In this document: positions 15,230 through 26,200 of the stretch, one piece after another | How positions within the stretch are numbered: position 1 is the stretch's first letter | Layout of the letters: each line of letters starts with the position of its first letter | Source of the DNA: Desulfovibrio sp. DV | GTDB lineage: Bacteria; Desulfobacterota; Desulfovibrionia; Desulfovibrionales; Desulfovibrionaceae | Length of the DNA: 36,129 nucleotides | NCBI RefSeq assembly: GCF_001936595.1 | Contig: NZ_MLBG01000034.1 | Span: forward strand, 1 to 36,129 | Reading direction: 5' to 3' | Program-made: the position numbers and the translations under genes | The notes under the pieces: model-generated | The model's database searches: none | What the model was told of the DNA's origin: nothing | The model's input: the letters and a program-made list of their open reading frames with translations, nothing else

Positions 15230-17611
15230 TCACGGCATGGAGGGCGACAGATTCAGTGGGGTCAGTGCCTCGTGGTTCGGAAGCTTTTGCAGCAGTTCGG
15301 CCACTTCCTGCCCGGCAGCCGGGCCGCAGCAGCACGAGGTCCCGCCGGCCGTGAAATCCGGATTGGCGATATTGCCTCGCTGGTCAAGGACCAGCAGGGC
15401 GTGCCCGGCCAGATCCTCTTCGTAAAGGACGATGGTGCGCACCTCGCCGGCCCGCAGCACGTCGCCCGAGGCCGTGACCACGGCCCGGAACGGCCCCCGG
15501 TAGAGCACCTTGCGCCGGGGCGGCAGGCCAAGCGGTTTCCTGGCCTCCACGGTGACGGAATAAAAGTCGTGGCCGCCCACCACCCGGTAGGGGAAGCGCC
15601 GGATGATGCGCACGGCGGTAAAGCCCGACTCTTCCAGGATGGCGAAGAGGTCGCGCTGGGTCAGCGTCCCGGAGATGCACTCGCCGCGAAGGGTGGGATC
15701 ATTGCAGATGGCGGCGGCCGCCGGGGTTTCGGTGGCCACGTCGGAAAAGACGATGCGCCCGCCGGGTTTCAAGATGCGAAAGATTTCGGCGTAGAGCCGG
15801 CGTTTACGGGTGGAGAGGTTGAGCACGCAATTGGAGGTGATGCAGTCGGCAGTGGCCTCGGCCAGGGGCAGGGCTTCGAGATAGCCCTGGAAAAAGACGG
15901 CGTTGGCGTAGCCGAGCACTTCGGCCGTGGCGGCAGCCGCCCGGGTGGCCCGGGACAGCATGGCCGGGAGCATGTCGATGCCGATGGCCCGGCCGTGTGG
16001 CCCCACCTGCCGGGCGGCGATCAGGCATTCCACCCCGGCCCCGCAGCCGAGGTCCACCACGGTCTCGCCGGCGACAAGGCCGGCGTCGGCAATGGGCGAA
16101 CCGCAGCCGTAGCCGCGCACCCGGTAAAATTCCGGAATATGTTCGACCATTTCCAAGGGATAGCGCACGGGATTGACGATGTCGCCTTTCTCCACGGCCG
16201 CCGCCTCGGTGTAGAAATCCTTGATGTGCCCCAGGCTCGACTGGCCGGCAATGGACAGCAGGCAGTTGGTGTGGGCCAGGGCCACCTCGCCGTGGGCGTG
16301 GCAACTCTCGTGGGTCTCGCCCATTTTAAGGCGCAGTCCCGGCCGGTCGGGGCGGGCGTTGGGTACGGCCTCGGCCTCGCGCCGGATCATCCAGGCGGCC
16401 AGGCGTTCACGCAGGGGCAGATACGGGTCGGCACCGTCAAAGCGGCCGCTGTGCCGCCAGGCATGGTCCGGGTCGCCGCCGCCAAGGACCAGCCGCCAGG
16501 GCGAGTCGGCGTTGGCGCTGGTGGTGCGGCGCAGGGCGTCCAGGGCCGGGCTTGTCTTCCAGGCCGTTTCCAGGCCGCCGGCCGCGTCGTCGATGGCCGT
16601 GGCCAGGGCGGCCTCGCCAATGAGGGCCGGGCTGGGATAGAGCCGGTCGTCCGGCCCCACGGCCACGGATTCCCAGCCGGCCGTGGCCCCGTCATGGCGG
16701 GTGGCGGCCGGGGAAAAGACCTGGCTGGCCAGGGCGGCCAGATTGTCGATGGCGATGCCGGCCGCTTCGGCCCGGGCAGCCGCTTCGGTGACCGCGGCAA
16801 ACAGGGCGTCGTCGGTTGGCCGGTCGTCATCCCGGCCGCGACCGGCCGCAAAATGCCACATGAAATGGAGGCCGGCCGCGCCGATGTCTGCCGCCAGATC
16901 GACCATGGCCGGCAGGTCGCCGACATTGGCCGTGGTGGGGCAAAAAGACAGGGTGAGGCCGAAGCCGAGTTTTTGAGCCACGCCCAGATCGACGCCCAGG
17001 CGGGCAAAGGCGCCGGGGCCGCGCATGGCGTCGTGGCGCGGGGCCAGCCCGTCGCAACTCACCTGGAAATGCACCCGGTGCCGGGGCCAGTCGGCCAGGA
17101 GCGCGGCGTGGTCGGTAAAGCCCGTGCCATTGGTCAGGATGACCACATGGCTGTCCGGGACGGCCAGGGCGGCGGCCACGATGGAGCCAAGTTCCGGGTG
17201 GCAGAAGGGTTCGCCGCCGGTCAGGGCATAGACCCGGCAGCCCAGGGCGGCGGCCTCCCGGATGCGGCCCACGGCGGTCTGCCCCGAAAGCTCCAGGGCG
17301 GCGGCCGGTCCGGAGCAGAACAGGCAGTGGCGGCAGGCCAGATTGCAGCGGTCGGTCAGGTGCAGCCACAGTTCGCCCAGGCGGCCGAGGTCCAGGGCGG
17401 CGTGGCGGCCGGCGTAGGGCGTGGCCCGGGCTGCCGGCAGGCGCGACAGGAAGAGCGCCTCTTCGCAGCCGGCCGGCTGGCCGGCGGCCACACGGCCAAG
17501 GACGGCGTCGGCCGCGGCATTGGGCACAAACCAGTCCGGGCCCTGGGGATAGAGATACACGGCGGATTCGCCGACAGGCACACGGGTCCAGCAGGCTGGG
17601 TCAAACGACAT
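15230..17611 (-). CDS. Radical SAM - ArsM-like methyltransferase fusion protein
   Basis: 793 residues with no gene name I recognise. Residues about 15-60 ([20 protein letters not shown]) look PqqD-like. A radical SAM domain starts at about 80: Cys89/93/96 ([10 protein letters not shown]) bind the 4Fe-4S cluster, and TGGEPF lies at 131-136. A middle region (to about 480) has [14 protein letters not shown] in a SPASM-like position without its cysteines, and [17 protein letters not shown]. Residues about 490-700 are a class I SAM methyltransferase closest in layout to arsenite methyltransferase Ars[53 protein letters not shown]. The cysteines in GCGSP and ECISG occupy places where ArsM has arsenic-binding cysteines. 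The tail carries GGTSCCCG (about 756-763). ATG at 17611 is preceded by AAAAGGGA. An arsenic- or thiol-substrate role is inference. Confidence 0.8.
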   Translation of the reverse strand: MSFDPACWTRVPVGESAVYLYPQGPDWFVPNAAADAVLGRVAAGQPAGCEEALFLSRLPAARATPYAGRHAALDLGRLGELWLHLTDRCNLACRHCLFCSGPAAALELSGQTAVGRIREAAALGCRVYALTGGEPFCHPELGSIVAAALAVPDSHVVILTNGTGFTDHAALLADWPRHRVHFQVSCDGLAPRHDAMRGPGAFARLGVDLGVAQKLGFGLTLSFCPTTANVGDLPAMVDLAADIGAAGLHFMWHFAAGRGRDDDRPTDDALFAAVTEAAARAEAAGIAIDNLAALASQVFSPAATRHDGATAGWESVAVGPDDRLYPSPALIGEAALATAIDDAAGGLETAWKTSPALDALRRTTSANADSPWRLVLGGGDPDHAWRHSGRFDGADPYLPLRERLAAWMIRREAEAVPNARPDRPGLRLKMGETHESCHAHGEVALAHTNCLLSIAGQSSLGHIKDFYTEAAAVEKGDIVNPVRYPLEMVEHIPEFYRVRGYGCGSPIADAGLVAGETVVDLGCGAGVECLIAARQVGPHGRAIGIDMLPAMLSRATRAAAATAEVLGYANAVFFQGYLEALPLAEATADCITSNCVLNLSTRKRRLYAEIFRILKPGGRIVFSDVATETPAAAAICNDPTLRGECISGTLTQRDLFAILEESGFTAVRIIRRFPYRVVGGHDFYSVTVEARKPLGLPPRRKVLYRGPFRAVVTASGDVLRAGEVRTIVLYEEDLAGHALLVLDQRGNIANPDFTAGGTSCCCGPAAGQEVAELLQKLPNHEALTPLNLSPSMP

Positions 17612-17745
17612 GGCAAAGTCCCTTTTCTCGGCTGAGGTGGCGGCATCCGGCTGGCTGGCGGCCCGGCCGGGCACTTTTCCCCCTACCCCGGAGGGCGGAA
17701 CCTGACAAGGCTTCGGGAAGGATAGGCGGGTGGCGGCGGCGCTGG

Positions 17746-17925
17746 TCAGTGCCACCGGGTCTTGTTGAAAAGGCCGCGCTGCGACAGTTCGCTGGCTTTG
17801 TAGCGGTCGAAATCGAAACCGCCGGGGACGATGCCATGGCCGCGGGTCTTGGCGCACAGGGCAAGCAGGGCGGCCAGGGAGCCGGCCAGGAGGAGGCCGG
17901 CGACGGAGAAGGTGATCCAGTGCAT
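17746..17925 (-). CDS. Small single-span membrane protein, FDFDRYK family (copy 1)
   Basis: 59 residues. One N-terminal membrane helix (WITFSVAGLLLAGSLAALLA) is followed by a short cytosolic or periplasmic tail with FDFDRYKASELSQRGLFNKT, then RW. The start ATG at 17925 has AGGAAGGGG 4-9 nt upstream, an excellent ribosome binding site. A paralogue with the same layout and the same tail motif is at 19819-19989, which supports both as real genes. It lies 134 bp upstream of the radical SAM fusion on the same strand and could be co-transcribed with it. Function unknown; size and topology suggest an accessory subunit or anchor of a membrane complex. Confidence 0.78.
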   Translation of the reverse strand: MHWITFSVAGLLLAGSLAALLALCAKTRGHGIVPGGFDFDRYKASELSQRGLFNKTRWH

Positions 17926-18180
17926 GCCCCTTCCTAACAGTCCTGGCCCGTGCCGTCCATCCCGGCCTTGGCTGCCGGGGGATGCGGCCGACGGTCTTCC
18001 CTTTGGCCGGTTGATGGCGTAGCCGTGGGCAAAGCCGCCGCCCGCCCGGGCAGTCCAGGCAGCGCGGACCGTCCCGAAAGCCCGGCTCCGGTCTGGTCCC
18101 TGCCTGACCACGCCGTTGACCCCGGCCCGCGGCTGTGAAATCATCTCCGGCCCCTATCCCTGCCACGAAAAGGATGTCCC

Positions 18181-18687
18181 ATGATCGAACCGTGCCCCTG
18201 TGCCAGCGGCGCTGCCTACGCAGACTGCTGCGGTCCCCTGCTTTCCGGCAAACGCCGGGCCGAAACGGCCGAGGCGCTCATGCGCTCGCGCTACACGGCT
18301 TATGTGCGAAGCGACGCCGTCTACCTCGAACGCACGCTGTTGCCGCGAAAGCGCGTGGGCTTTGACGCCGCCGCCTTGCTGGCCTGGAACGCCCAGACGG
18401 CCTGGACTGGCCTGCGCATCCTGGCCACCAGCCAGGGCGGGGCAGCGGACGAGACCGGGGTGGTGGAATTCGTCGCCTCCTATGTCCGGGACGAAACCCC
18501 GGAAGATGTCCATGAGGTCAGCCGATTTCGCAAAAAAGGCGGCGTCTGGTTCTACGTCGACGGCCACCTCGATGACGACCCCGAGGTTCCCGCCCCGTCC
18601 GTGGCCGACGACGGCACCCCGCTTCCCGGGCGAAACGCCCTGTGCCCCTGTGGCAGCGGCAAGAAATACAAGCGCTGCTGCGGCTGA
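18181..18687 (+). CDS. ychJ: YchJ-family (UPF0225) protein with two SEC-C motifs
   Basis: 168 residues. A zinc-binding SEC-C motif stands at each end: PCPCASGAAYADCCGP (residues 4-19) and LCPCGSGKKYKRCCG at the C-terminus. The central domain begins with RAETAEALMRSRYTAYVRSD, the usual YchJ signature (NTF2-like fold). AAGGATG upstream supports the ATG at 18181. The next gene starts 1 bp after the stop, so the pair is translationally linked. SEC-C motifs bind zinc and often SecB or the ribosome; the cellular role of YchJ is not established. Confidence 0.92.
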   Translation: MIEPCPCASGAAYADCCGPLLSGKRRAETAEALMRSRYTAYVRSDAVYLERTLLPRKRVGFDAAALLAWNAQTAWTGLRILATSQGGAADETGVVEFVASYVRDETPEDVHEVSRFRKKGGVWFYVDGHLDDDPEVPAPSVADDGTPLPGRNALCPCGSGKKYKRCCG

Positions 18688-18688
18688 C

Positions 18689-19279
18689 ATGCGTTTTCTG
18701 GCCACCGCCGCCCTCACCTTTTCCCAGCAGTTTCTGGCCAGGGTCGTCGGGCCCGGAGCCGTGGCGGTCGACGCCACGGCCGGCAACGGCCAGGATGCGC
18801 TTTTCCTGGCCCGGCTGGTCGGTCCGGGCGGGGTGGTCCATTGTTTCGACATCCAGCCGGCCGCCCTGGCTGCGACCGGGGCCCTGCTCGCCCGGTCCGG
18901 ACTGGCCGGCTCGGCCCGGTTCCATGCCACGGGCCACGAGCATCTGGCTGCCGTGCTGCCGGCTGCGCACTGCGGCCGGGTGGCGGCGGTGGTTTTCAAT
19001 CTGGGCTATCAGCCGGGCGGGGACGAGACCGTGACCACCCGGGCCGAAACGACCCTGGCCGCCCTGGAGGCCAGCCGCACGGTCCTGGCCGGGGGCGGGG
19101 TGATTTCGGTGGTGTGCTATACCGGCCATCCGGGCGGGGCGCAGGAAGCAGGCGAGGTCGCGTCGTGGTGCCGGGACCTGGATTTTGCGCTCTGGCGGGC
19201 GGCGCGCTACGAACTGGTCAACAAGCCCGGCCACCCGATCATCGTCTATTGCGTCGAGAAGGCCGCCCAGGCCGGCTGA
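18689..19279 (+). CDS. YtqB/MnmM-like class I SAM-dependent methyltransferase
   Basis: 196 residues. VDATAGNGQDALFLARLVG (about residues 27-45) is the SAM-binding motif I, and FNLGYQPGGDETVTT (about 103-117) is the signature of the rRNA_methylase/YtqB family (PF06962). Members of this family, such as MnmM, methylate the aminomethyl group on tRNA wobble uridine. YTGHPGGAQEA is a further family motif. Start ATG at 18689 is 1 bp after the YchJ stop. The assignment to tRNA modification is by family only; no mnm genes are nearby. Confidence 0.85.
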   Translation: MRFLATAALTFSQQFLARVVGPGAVAVDATAGNGQDALFLARLVGPGGVVHCFDIQPAALAATGALLARSGLAGSARFHATGHEHLAAVLPAAHCGRVAAVVFNLGYQPGGDETVTTRAETTLAALEASRTVLAGGGVISVVCYTGHPGGAQEAGEVASWCRDLDFALWRAARYELVNKPGHPIIVYCVEKAAQAG

Positions 19280-19299
19280 ACCGGCCGGCAGCCGCCAGT

Positions 19300-19343
19300 C
19301 CGGCAGCCCGACGGTCAGGACCCGGCAGCCCGATGGCCGGGAC
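19300..19343. repeat. Tandem 22-bp direct repeat (two copies)
   Basis: Copies at 19300-19321 and 19322-19343 begin CCGGCAGCCCGA and differ at three positions. They lie just after the methyltransferase stop in a non-coding, very GC-rich gap. Confidence 0.6.
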
Positions 19344-19417
19344 AGCCGGTCCGGCCCGGACAGCGCCGGCCCGGTTACGCCATCCCCGTCCCCGTATACG
19401 TTGGCAGGGCCAAACAC

Positions 19418-19452
19418 CGCCGGGCCGCAGGCCGGCCCGACCGGGCCCGGCG
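19418..19452. terminator. GC-rich inverted repeat between convergent genes
   Basis: CGCCGGGCC (19418-19426) pairs with GGCCCGGCG (19444-19452). It lies between the convergent methyltransferase and 80-residue unknown genes. No T-tract follows on either strand, so termination is plausible from position only. Confidence 0.4.
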
Positions 19453-19454
19453 GG

Positions 19455-19697
19455 CTAGGGCGTGGCTGCGGCGATGATTTTCAGGGCCTCTTTCTGGCGC
19501 GCCTCCAAAATGAGCAGGAAGACGTCGGTCCCCTTGGGCCGGCTCTCCCACCAATCGGGATCGGCCAGGGCCAGGATGGCGTCGGCCACGGCCTCGCGTT
19601 TGTCCCGGGGGACCGCCCGCAGACGGGACAGGCACAGTTCCTTGGCGTCGGCCATCTTGGCTTCGCGGCTGGGCAGTTTCGTGCCGGCAATCTTCAT
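19455..19697 (-). CDS. Small conserved-looking protein of unknown function
   Basis: 80 residues, charged and probably helical and cytosolic: MKIAGTKLPSREAKMADAKE, with WWESRPKGTDVFLLILEARQ near the C-terminus. ATG at 19697 has AAAGGA 8 nt upstream; the frame extends to 19772 without a better site. It lies between the convergent methyltransferase and, on the same strand 121 bp upstream, the second FDFDRYK small membrane protein gene. I recognise no domain. Confidence 0.65.
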   Translation of the reverse strand: MKIAGTKLPSREAKMADAKELCLSRLRAVPRDKREAVADAILALADPDWWESRPKGTDVFLLILEARQKEALKIIAAATP

Positions 19698-19818
19698 GTC
19701 CGATCCTTTGGCCTGTGGTGCTGTGGTTAAAAACCGGGTCCTGGCGGCTGTCCGGGGCCAGGGCCGGGCCATGGCCGGGGGAATCCGGCCGGGGTGGGCG
19801 GCGGCCGGACTCCCTGCC

Positions 19819-19989
19819 TCACCATTTGGTTTTGTCGAAAAGCCCGCGCTTGGAAAGCTCGTTTTGCTTGTAGCGGTCGAAATCGAAGTGTCCCTTGACC
19901 GATTCGCCGTCAGGGCGGTTGCCGGTCAGGGCAAACAGACCGGCCAGGGCGGCAATGCCCGCGGCAACGAAGATAAAAATCCATTCCAT
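19819..19989 (-). CDS. Small single-span membrane protein, FDFDRYK family (copy 2)
   Basis: 56 residues, read from CAT at 19987-19989 to TCA at 19819-19821. An N-terminal membrane helix (MEWIFIFVAAGIAALAGLFA) is followed by a tail with FDFDRYKQNELSKRGLF, then DKTKW. It matches copy 1 (17746-17925) in length, topology, the FDFDRYK and ELSxRGLFxKTxW motifs, and even the W at position 3. AGGTG lies 8 nt upstream of the ATG. The two copies are only moderately similar in the helix, so this is an old duplication under selection on the tail. Function unknown. Confidence 0.75.
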   Translation of the reverse strand: MEWIFIFVAAGIAALAGLFALTGNRPDGESVKGHFDFDRYKQNELSKRGLFDKTKW

Positions 19990-20232
19990 GATCAACACCT
20001 ACCAGGGAGCCGGACACTTGTCATGCTGCTTGCCGGGCGCGTTCGCGCGGCCGGCGGCATGGTACAGCCGGGTGAGACATCGGGATCGTGCGTGATGCTC
20101 TTTTGGTACTGCGGCCGACAGGAGGCAATCTTGTCCTGTTGCGGCTGGCAGTTGTTGGCCTGAAGCATTGTTTTTCCGGTCAAGGGGCAACGTGGTTGCG
20201 CTCGTTTGCCCTGTTCCGGGACGTGGCAGCGT

Positions 20233-20274
20233 GGCGGCGGCCGGCCGGGCCTTCCGGTCCGGCCGGCTGCCGCC
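20233..20274. terminator. Large GC hairpin after the glucan synthase gene
   Basis: 14-nt arms at 20233-20246 and 20261-20274 pair with one mismatch around a 14-nt loop. It lies 10 bp after the ndvB stop (minus strand). There is no T-tract, so it may terminate or protect the 3' end. The remaining 19990-20232 holds nothing I can identify apart from the leader of the small gene at 19819-19989. Confidence 0.5.
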
Positions 20275-20283
20275 GCCATGATG

Positions 20284-23200
20284 TCAGCGGACATCCACCT
20301 CGACGTAGTGTTCCTGGCGGTCGTCCGCCAACGGGATGAGGCCCTGGGCGGCCCCGCTGGCGTCCCGGGCGACGCTGGCCATGTCTGCGCCGTCAAGGCG
20401 CACCCGCAGGCCCGGTTCTGGCTGGTCCTGGCTGCGCCTGACCGTGATGTGGTAGACGGTGTCGCGGTGGCGGTAGTGGATTTTGTAGGAATCCCAGTGG
20501 GGCGGCAGGCAGGGCGCGATGCGCAGGCGGTCCACCTCCAGGGTGAGCCCGAGCAGCGTTTCCACGGTCAGCCGGTACATCCAGCCCGCCGCCCCGGTGT
20601 ACCAGGTCCAGCCGCCCCGGCCGGTATGGGGCGGTGCGGCGTAGAGGTCGGCGCTCATGACATAGGGCTCGACCTTGTAACGGGCGACTTTCTCCGGGCT
20701 GTCCCCGTGGGCCACGGGACTGAGCAGGGCGAACAGTTCCCAGGCCCGTTCCCGCTCGCCAAGCCGGGCCAGGGCCATGGCCGCCCAGATGGCGGCATGG
20801 GTGTATTGCCCGCCGTTTTCCCGCACCCCGGGCACGTAGCCCTTGATGTAGCCCGGCTCCAGGCTTGAGGTGTCAAAGGGCGGGGCCAGCAGTTTGACCA
20901 GTCCGTCATTTCGGGACACCAGCCGCTGGTCCACAGCGGCCATGGCCTGGCGGGACCGGCCGGGATCGCCGCCGCCCGAAAGGACGGACCAGCTCTGGCT
21001 GATGGAGTCGATCTGGCATTCCTCGTTTTCCGCCGAGCCAAGCGGCGTGCCGTCGTCGAAGTAGGCCCGGCGGTACCAGTCGCCGTCCCAGGCCTGCCCC
21101 TCGATGTTGCCGCGCAGCAGGGACGCCTGGCCGACACAGGTTTCGGCCAGGAGGACATCCCCCCGGCGGCGGGCCAGCTCGGCAAAGAGGGTGAGGTTTT
21201 CGTAGAGGAAAAAGGCCAGCCAGACGCTTTCGCCCCGGCCTTCCCGGCCGACCAGATTCATGCCGTCGTTCCAGTCGCCGCAACCCATAAGCGGCAGGCC
21301 GTGCGTGCCAAACCGCAGCCCGTGCCGGATGGCCCGGGCGCAGTGCTCATACAGGCTGGCCGTTTCCGACGAACGCTGGGGCAGGTCGTAGTAGGCCTCC
21401 TCGTTGGGGTCGAGTTCGCGGCCTTCCAGGAAGGCCACCGGCTCATCGAGGACGCCGGTGTCGCCGGTGGTCAGCACGTAGCGGCTGGCGGCATAGGGGA
21501 GCCACAGGTAGTCGTCGGAGAAATGGGTACGCACGCCCTGGCCGTTGGGCGGATGCCACCAATGTTGCACGTCGCCCTGGAGAAACTGGCGTCCGGCGCA
21601 CAACAGGAGCTGTTCGCGGGCAAGGCCGGGGGCGGCGTGGACCAGGGCCATGGTGTCCTGCAACTGGTCACGGAAGCCGTAGGCCCCGCCGGACTGGTAA
21701 TAGCCGCTTCGCCCCCATAGACGGCACGACAGCGTCTGGTAGACGAGCCAGCCGTTGGCCAGCACGTCCAGGGCCGGGTCCGGGGTTTCCACGTTGACCG
21801 CGCCAAGGGTCCGGTTCCAGTGTTCCCAGACCCCTTCCAGGGCCTGGCGCGCGCCGGCCGGGCCGCCGAACCGCTCGATAAAGTACCGGGCCTCGTCATT
21901 GTCCCTTGCCGCGCCAAGGAGAAACACCACCTCGCGTTCCTCGCCCTCGGCCAGTTCGATCCGGGTCTGCAGGGCGGCGCAGGGGTCCAGCCCGGCCCCG
22001 GTATTGCCCGACAGCTGCTTGCGGCCCAAGGCGGCCGGGCTGGCCTGGGACCCGTTTCGGCCGAGGAACTCGGTCCGGTTGCCGGTCACCGACCGCTCGG
22101 TTTCGCTGACCTGGGCAAAGACGACGCGGCCGCCGCATTCCCGGCCATAGGCGTTTCGGGCAAAGAGCGCCCCGGTGAGCGGGTCTTTTTCGGTCACGAT
22201 GTGCAGCAGGTTGGCGTGCCGCCATTCCCCGAGCACCAGTTCGAAGTAGCCGGTCAGGGACAGGCGGCGCGCATGCCTGGAATGGTTGCGCAGTTTGACC
22301 ACCACGAATTTGACCGGCGCGTCCATGGCCACATAGACGGAGAGTTCCGAGGAGATGCCGGTTTCGTCATGCTCAAAGACGCTGTAGCCAAATCCGTGGC
22401 GGCACACCGTCCCGGACCGGCCAAGGGCCGGGAGGCCCGTTGGCGACCAGAAGGCCCCGGTGGCCTCGTCGCGCAGATAGAAGGCCTCGCCGCTCACGTC
22501 GCCGACCGGGTCGTTGTGCCAGGCGGTCAGGCGGAACTCGTGGGCGTTTCCCGCCCAGGTGTAGGCGCTGCCGCACTCGCTGACCACCGTGCCGATATGG
22601 GGGCTGGCGATGACGTTGGCCCAGGGCGCGGGCGTGGTCTGGCCGGGCTCCAGGGTCGTGACGTATTCGCGGCCGTCGGGCGTAAAGCCGCCCAGGCCGT
22701 TTTCAAAGATGCGCGAGCGCGCCGCCAGCGGCCAGACCGGTTCGACCGTCTGCCTTGGCGGGATGTCCAGGCGCTCGGGCAGACGCCGGACCGGGGCGCG
22801 TCGTTCCACCTGTTCGGCCAGGGTCTCGGCGGAATCGGTCACGATGACCCGGGCCACGGTCTGGAAGAGCACCCGGTCCTCTTCCGAGAGTTCCTCGGCC
22901 CGGCGCACGAAGATGCCGCCCGGGGTATCCAGGGCCGCCGCTTCCGGGCCGGCCTGGACAAGTCCCAGGATCCGGTCGTGCAGCACGGCCCGGTAGCCTG
23001 AGAAATCCTCGTTGATGATCACCAGGTCCGAGGCCAGGCCCTTCATCCGCCAATAGGCGTGGGCCTGGAGCATCTGCCGGACCAGATCGACGCGGTCAAT
23101 GTCGCCGATGCGCACCAGGATGATCGGCAGATCGCCGGAGACGGCAAAGCGCCACAGGCCCGACTGACCCAGCTGGTTGCGGGCGATGACGCTTGGCGCG

Positions 23201-26200
23201 GCCCGGCGCAGGCCGTTGCCGAAGACCACCGAGGTGGCCAGTCGGCCGTAGACCTGGGCGTCGACTTCGGTTGCGCCGAGACGCCGCAGCACTTCCTGGC
23301 TCTGGAACCAGGCCATTTCAAAGGCGCGCTCCACAAAGTGCCGGTCGCCGTATTTTTCGATCACGGCCAGGGCCGCTTCGCGCGTGTCGGCCACGCCCGA
23401 GATGATCTGCACCGTGGCCGAGGCGTCCGGGGGCAGGGTGATGGTGCGGCGGATGGACACGATGGGGTCAAGGACCGAACCGTCGGTGCCGGACAGGGTG
23501 GCCGGGCCATCGCCGGCCTCCAGGGCCAGGGGATTGGCCGGGGTGCGGCCCCGGCCGATGAAGGCGGCCCGGTCGGTCTCAAAGGACGGGGAGCCGGCGT
23601 CCACGCCCGGGGCGGCAAACAGATGAAACAGCCAGGGGGTGCGTTCGTCTGGCGTCCGCCGCCGGCGGGTGCACAGGATGGCTTGCCGGTCGGGCAGGAT
23701 TTCGGTCCGGACAAACAGGTTGCTGAAGGCCCGGTGGGCCAGATCGGCGTTATGCGGGGCCAGGACGACCTCGGCATAGCTGGTCATCTCGATATGCCGG
23801 GTGCGCGAGGACAGATTGGCCAGGGTGACCCGCCGGATCTCGACGTCGTCTTCCGGGGAAACACTCAGTTCGGTGTGGGTTTCGATGGCCTGGTCCTGGC
23901 GTCGGTATTCGGCCCGGGCCTGGCCAAAGGCCGCTTCGTAGGATTCGGCCGGGCGCAGGGTCGGCTGGTGGGCGGTTGACCAGTAACGGCCGGTGTCGGC
24001 ATCGCGCAGATAGATAAACGTGCCCCAGGCGTCGCAGGTGGCGTCTTCGCGCCAGCGGGTGACGGCCAGGTCCTGCCAGCGGCTGTAGCCGCCGCCGGCG
24101 CTGGTGGCCATGACATGGTAGCGGCCGTTGGAGAGCAGGTGGACCTCGGGCAGGAGCGTATCGGGCTTGGTGAAGACACGCATGATCGAGCCTGATTCCG
24201 CCACCGGGGGATGGGCGCTGGCGCTGACCTCGGCGGCATGGGGATTGAGCGTGGCCCCGTCTTTGGGCACACGTTCCTCAAGCAGCGACTGGGTCGCCCG
24301 GACAAAGGGGAAGGACATGAAGCGCCGCTGCATGGGCTCCCCAAGCAGGACCTGGACAAAGGACAACAGGCTCATGCCCTGGTGGTGGGCCATAAAGGCG
24401 CGCACCACGGCGTGGTGTTTCCCCCGGGGAACCCGGGCGGGGGTGTAGTCCACGGCCTCGTAAAAGCCCTGCCGGCCGAGGAACCCTTCGGCGGACAGCC
24501 GTTCCAGGTTGCGGCAGGCTTCCCCGGGGGCCACCAGCAAGGCCAGGGCGCTGGCATAGGGCGCGATGACCAGATCGTCGCCAAGGCCCCGCTTGAATCC
24601 CAGCCCCGGCACGCCAAAGGCCCGGTATTGGTAGGCCTGGTTGAGGTCCACGGCATTGTAGCAGGATTCGGAAATGCCCCAGGGCACGGCCCGTTGCCGG
24701 CCGTATTCGATCTGGCGCGACACGGCGGCCCGGCAGGTCTGGTCGAGCAGGGTGTTGGCGTAGCTTGGCATGACCAGTTGGGGCATGAGGTACTCAAACA
24801 TCGACCCGCTCCAGGAGATGAGGCTCGGATCGCCGCCATGGCTGGTCAACAGCCGGCCCAGGGAAAACCAGTGCTTTTGCGGGGCCTGGCCTTCGGCAAT
24901 GAGCAAAAAGCTGGTCAGCCGGGCTTCCGAGGCGAGCAGGTCGTAGCAGGACGGATCGCGGCGGCGCTCGCCCACGTCGTAGCCGATGGCCAGCAGGTCG
25001 CGCGTGGTGTCGTAGAGGAATTCGAAATCCATGGCCGCCAGCTCCCGACAGCGGCACAGCAGGTCGTCGATGTGGCCAAGCCGGGCAATGGCGGCCGTTG
25101 CCCGGGGCACGGCCGGGGCGGTGCCGCCTCCGGGGGCCGGTGTGTGGGCCGCGTCCTCCCGGGCCAGGGCGGAGAGCGTCGGGTTGTCGCTGCGCCGGGC
25201 CGGATCGGGGCAAAGCAGATGCAGGTCTTCCCGCAGGGCGCGCACCTGCCCGTCAAAGGCCCGGACCCAGTAGGCCAGTTCGCCGGCTGCCCCGGCGTCC
25301 GTTGGCAGATCGGCCAGCAGGGCGGCGCTTTGGCCGCCAAGGTCGGCCAGGAGCGTCTCGGCCGTGGCCAGCGAGCGCACCGGGCCGTTGTCGCAACAGG
25401 TTCTGAGCCTGTCGCGCAACTGCCCGATCTGCCGGGCCAGTTCCCCGGCGCGGGCGCTTGGGGCCTGTTCGGCCAGCACGCCCAGAGTATCTTCCAGTCC
25501 GCGAATCGCGGCCGGCGAAAGCACCGGCTGCTCCTTCACCTCGGCCAGCCCGGCCTGCAAGGTGAGCAGACAGCCGGCCAGATTGCCGCTGTCCACGGTG
25601 GAGACGTATTGCGGCCGCAGGGGGGCGAGCGTCCGGGTGTCGTACCAGTTGTAGAAATGGCCCCGGTAGCGGGTCAGCTTTTCCATGGCCGTCAGGGTGT
25701 TTTCCGTGCGCGAAAGGAACTCCCCGGCGCACAGATAGCCGAAATCATAGGCCGCCTGATTGGCCAGCAAGGCCATGCCGATGTTGGTCGGCGAGGTCCG
25801 CGAGGCCAGCATGGCGGTCGGGTATTCCTGGAAATTGTCCGGCGGCAGCCAGTTGTCCAGCGGTCCGACAAAGTCGGCGAAATAGCGCCAGGTGCGCCGG
25901 GCCATGCCGCGCAGAAAGATCCGTTGGTCAAGGGTCAAAACCTGCTTCGGGGCGGCCAGGGGGCGGCTTAACCACCAGGCGGCCGCCGGCGCGAGCAGCC
26001 ACAGGAGCAGGATCGGCGCGCAGGCCGGCAGGCCCGCCGGCCGCCCGAAGGCCAGGGCCAGGGCCAGGGTCGCGGCCAGGGCCGGAGCAAACCACATCTC
26101 CATGACAAAATCGGCCAGGGTGCAGCGGGCGTTTCGCCGGGCATAGGCCGGTCCGTGCCACAGGAGCAGGCCGCGCCGGGTGAACAGCATCCGCAGGCCC

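Noticed and set aside
15053-17635. Plus-strand open frame of about 860 codons
   Set aside because: Antisense to the radical SAM fusion, which has catalytic motifs; the shadow translation is Gly/His/Gln-rich without domains.
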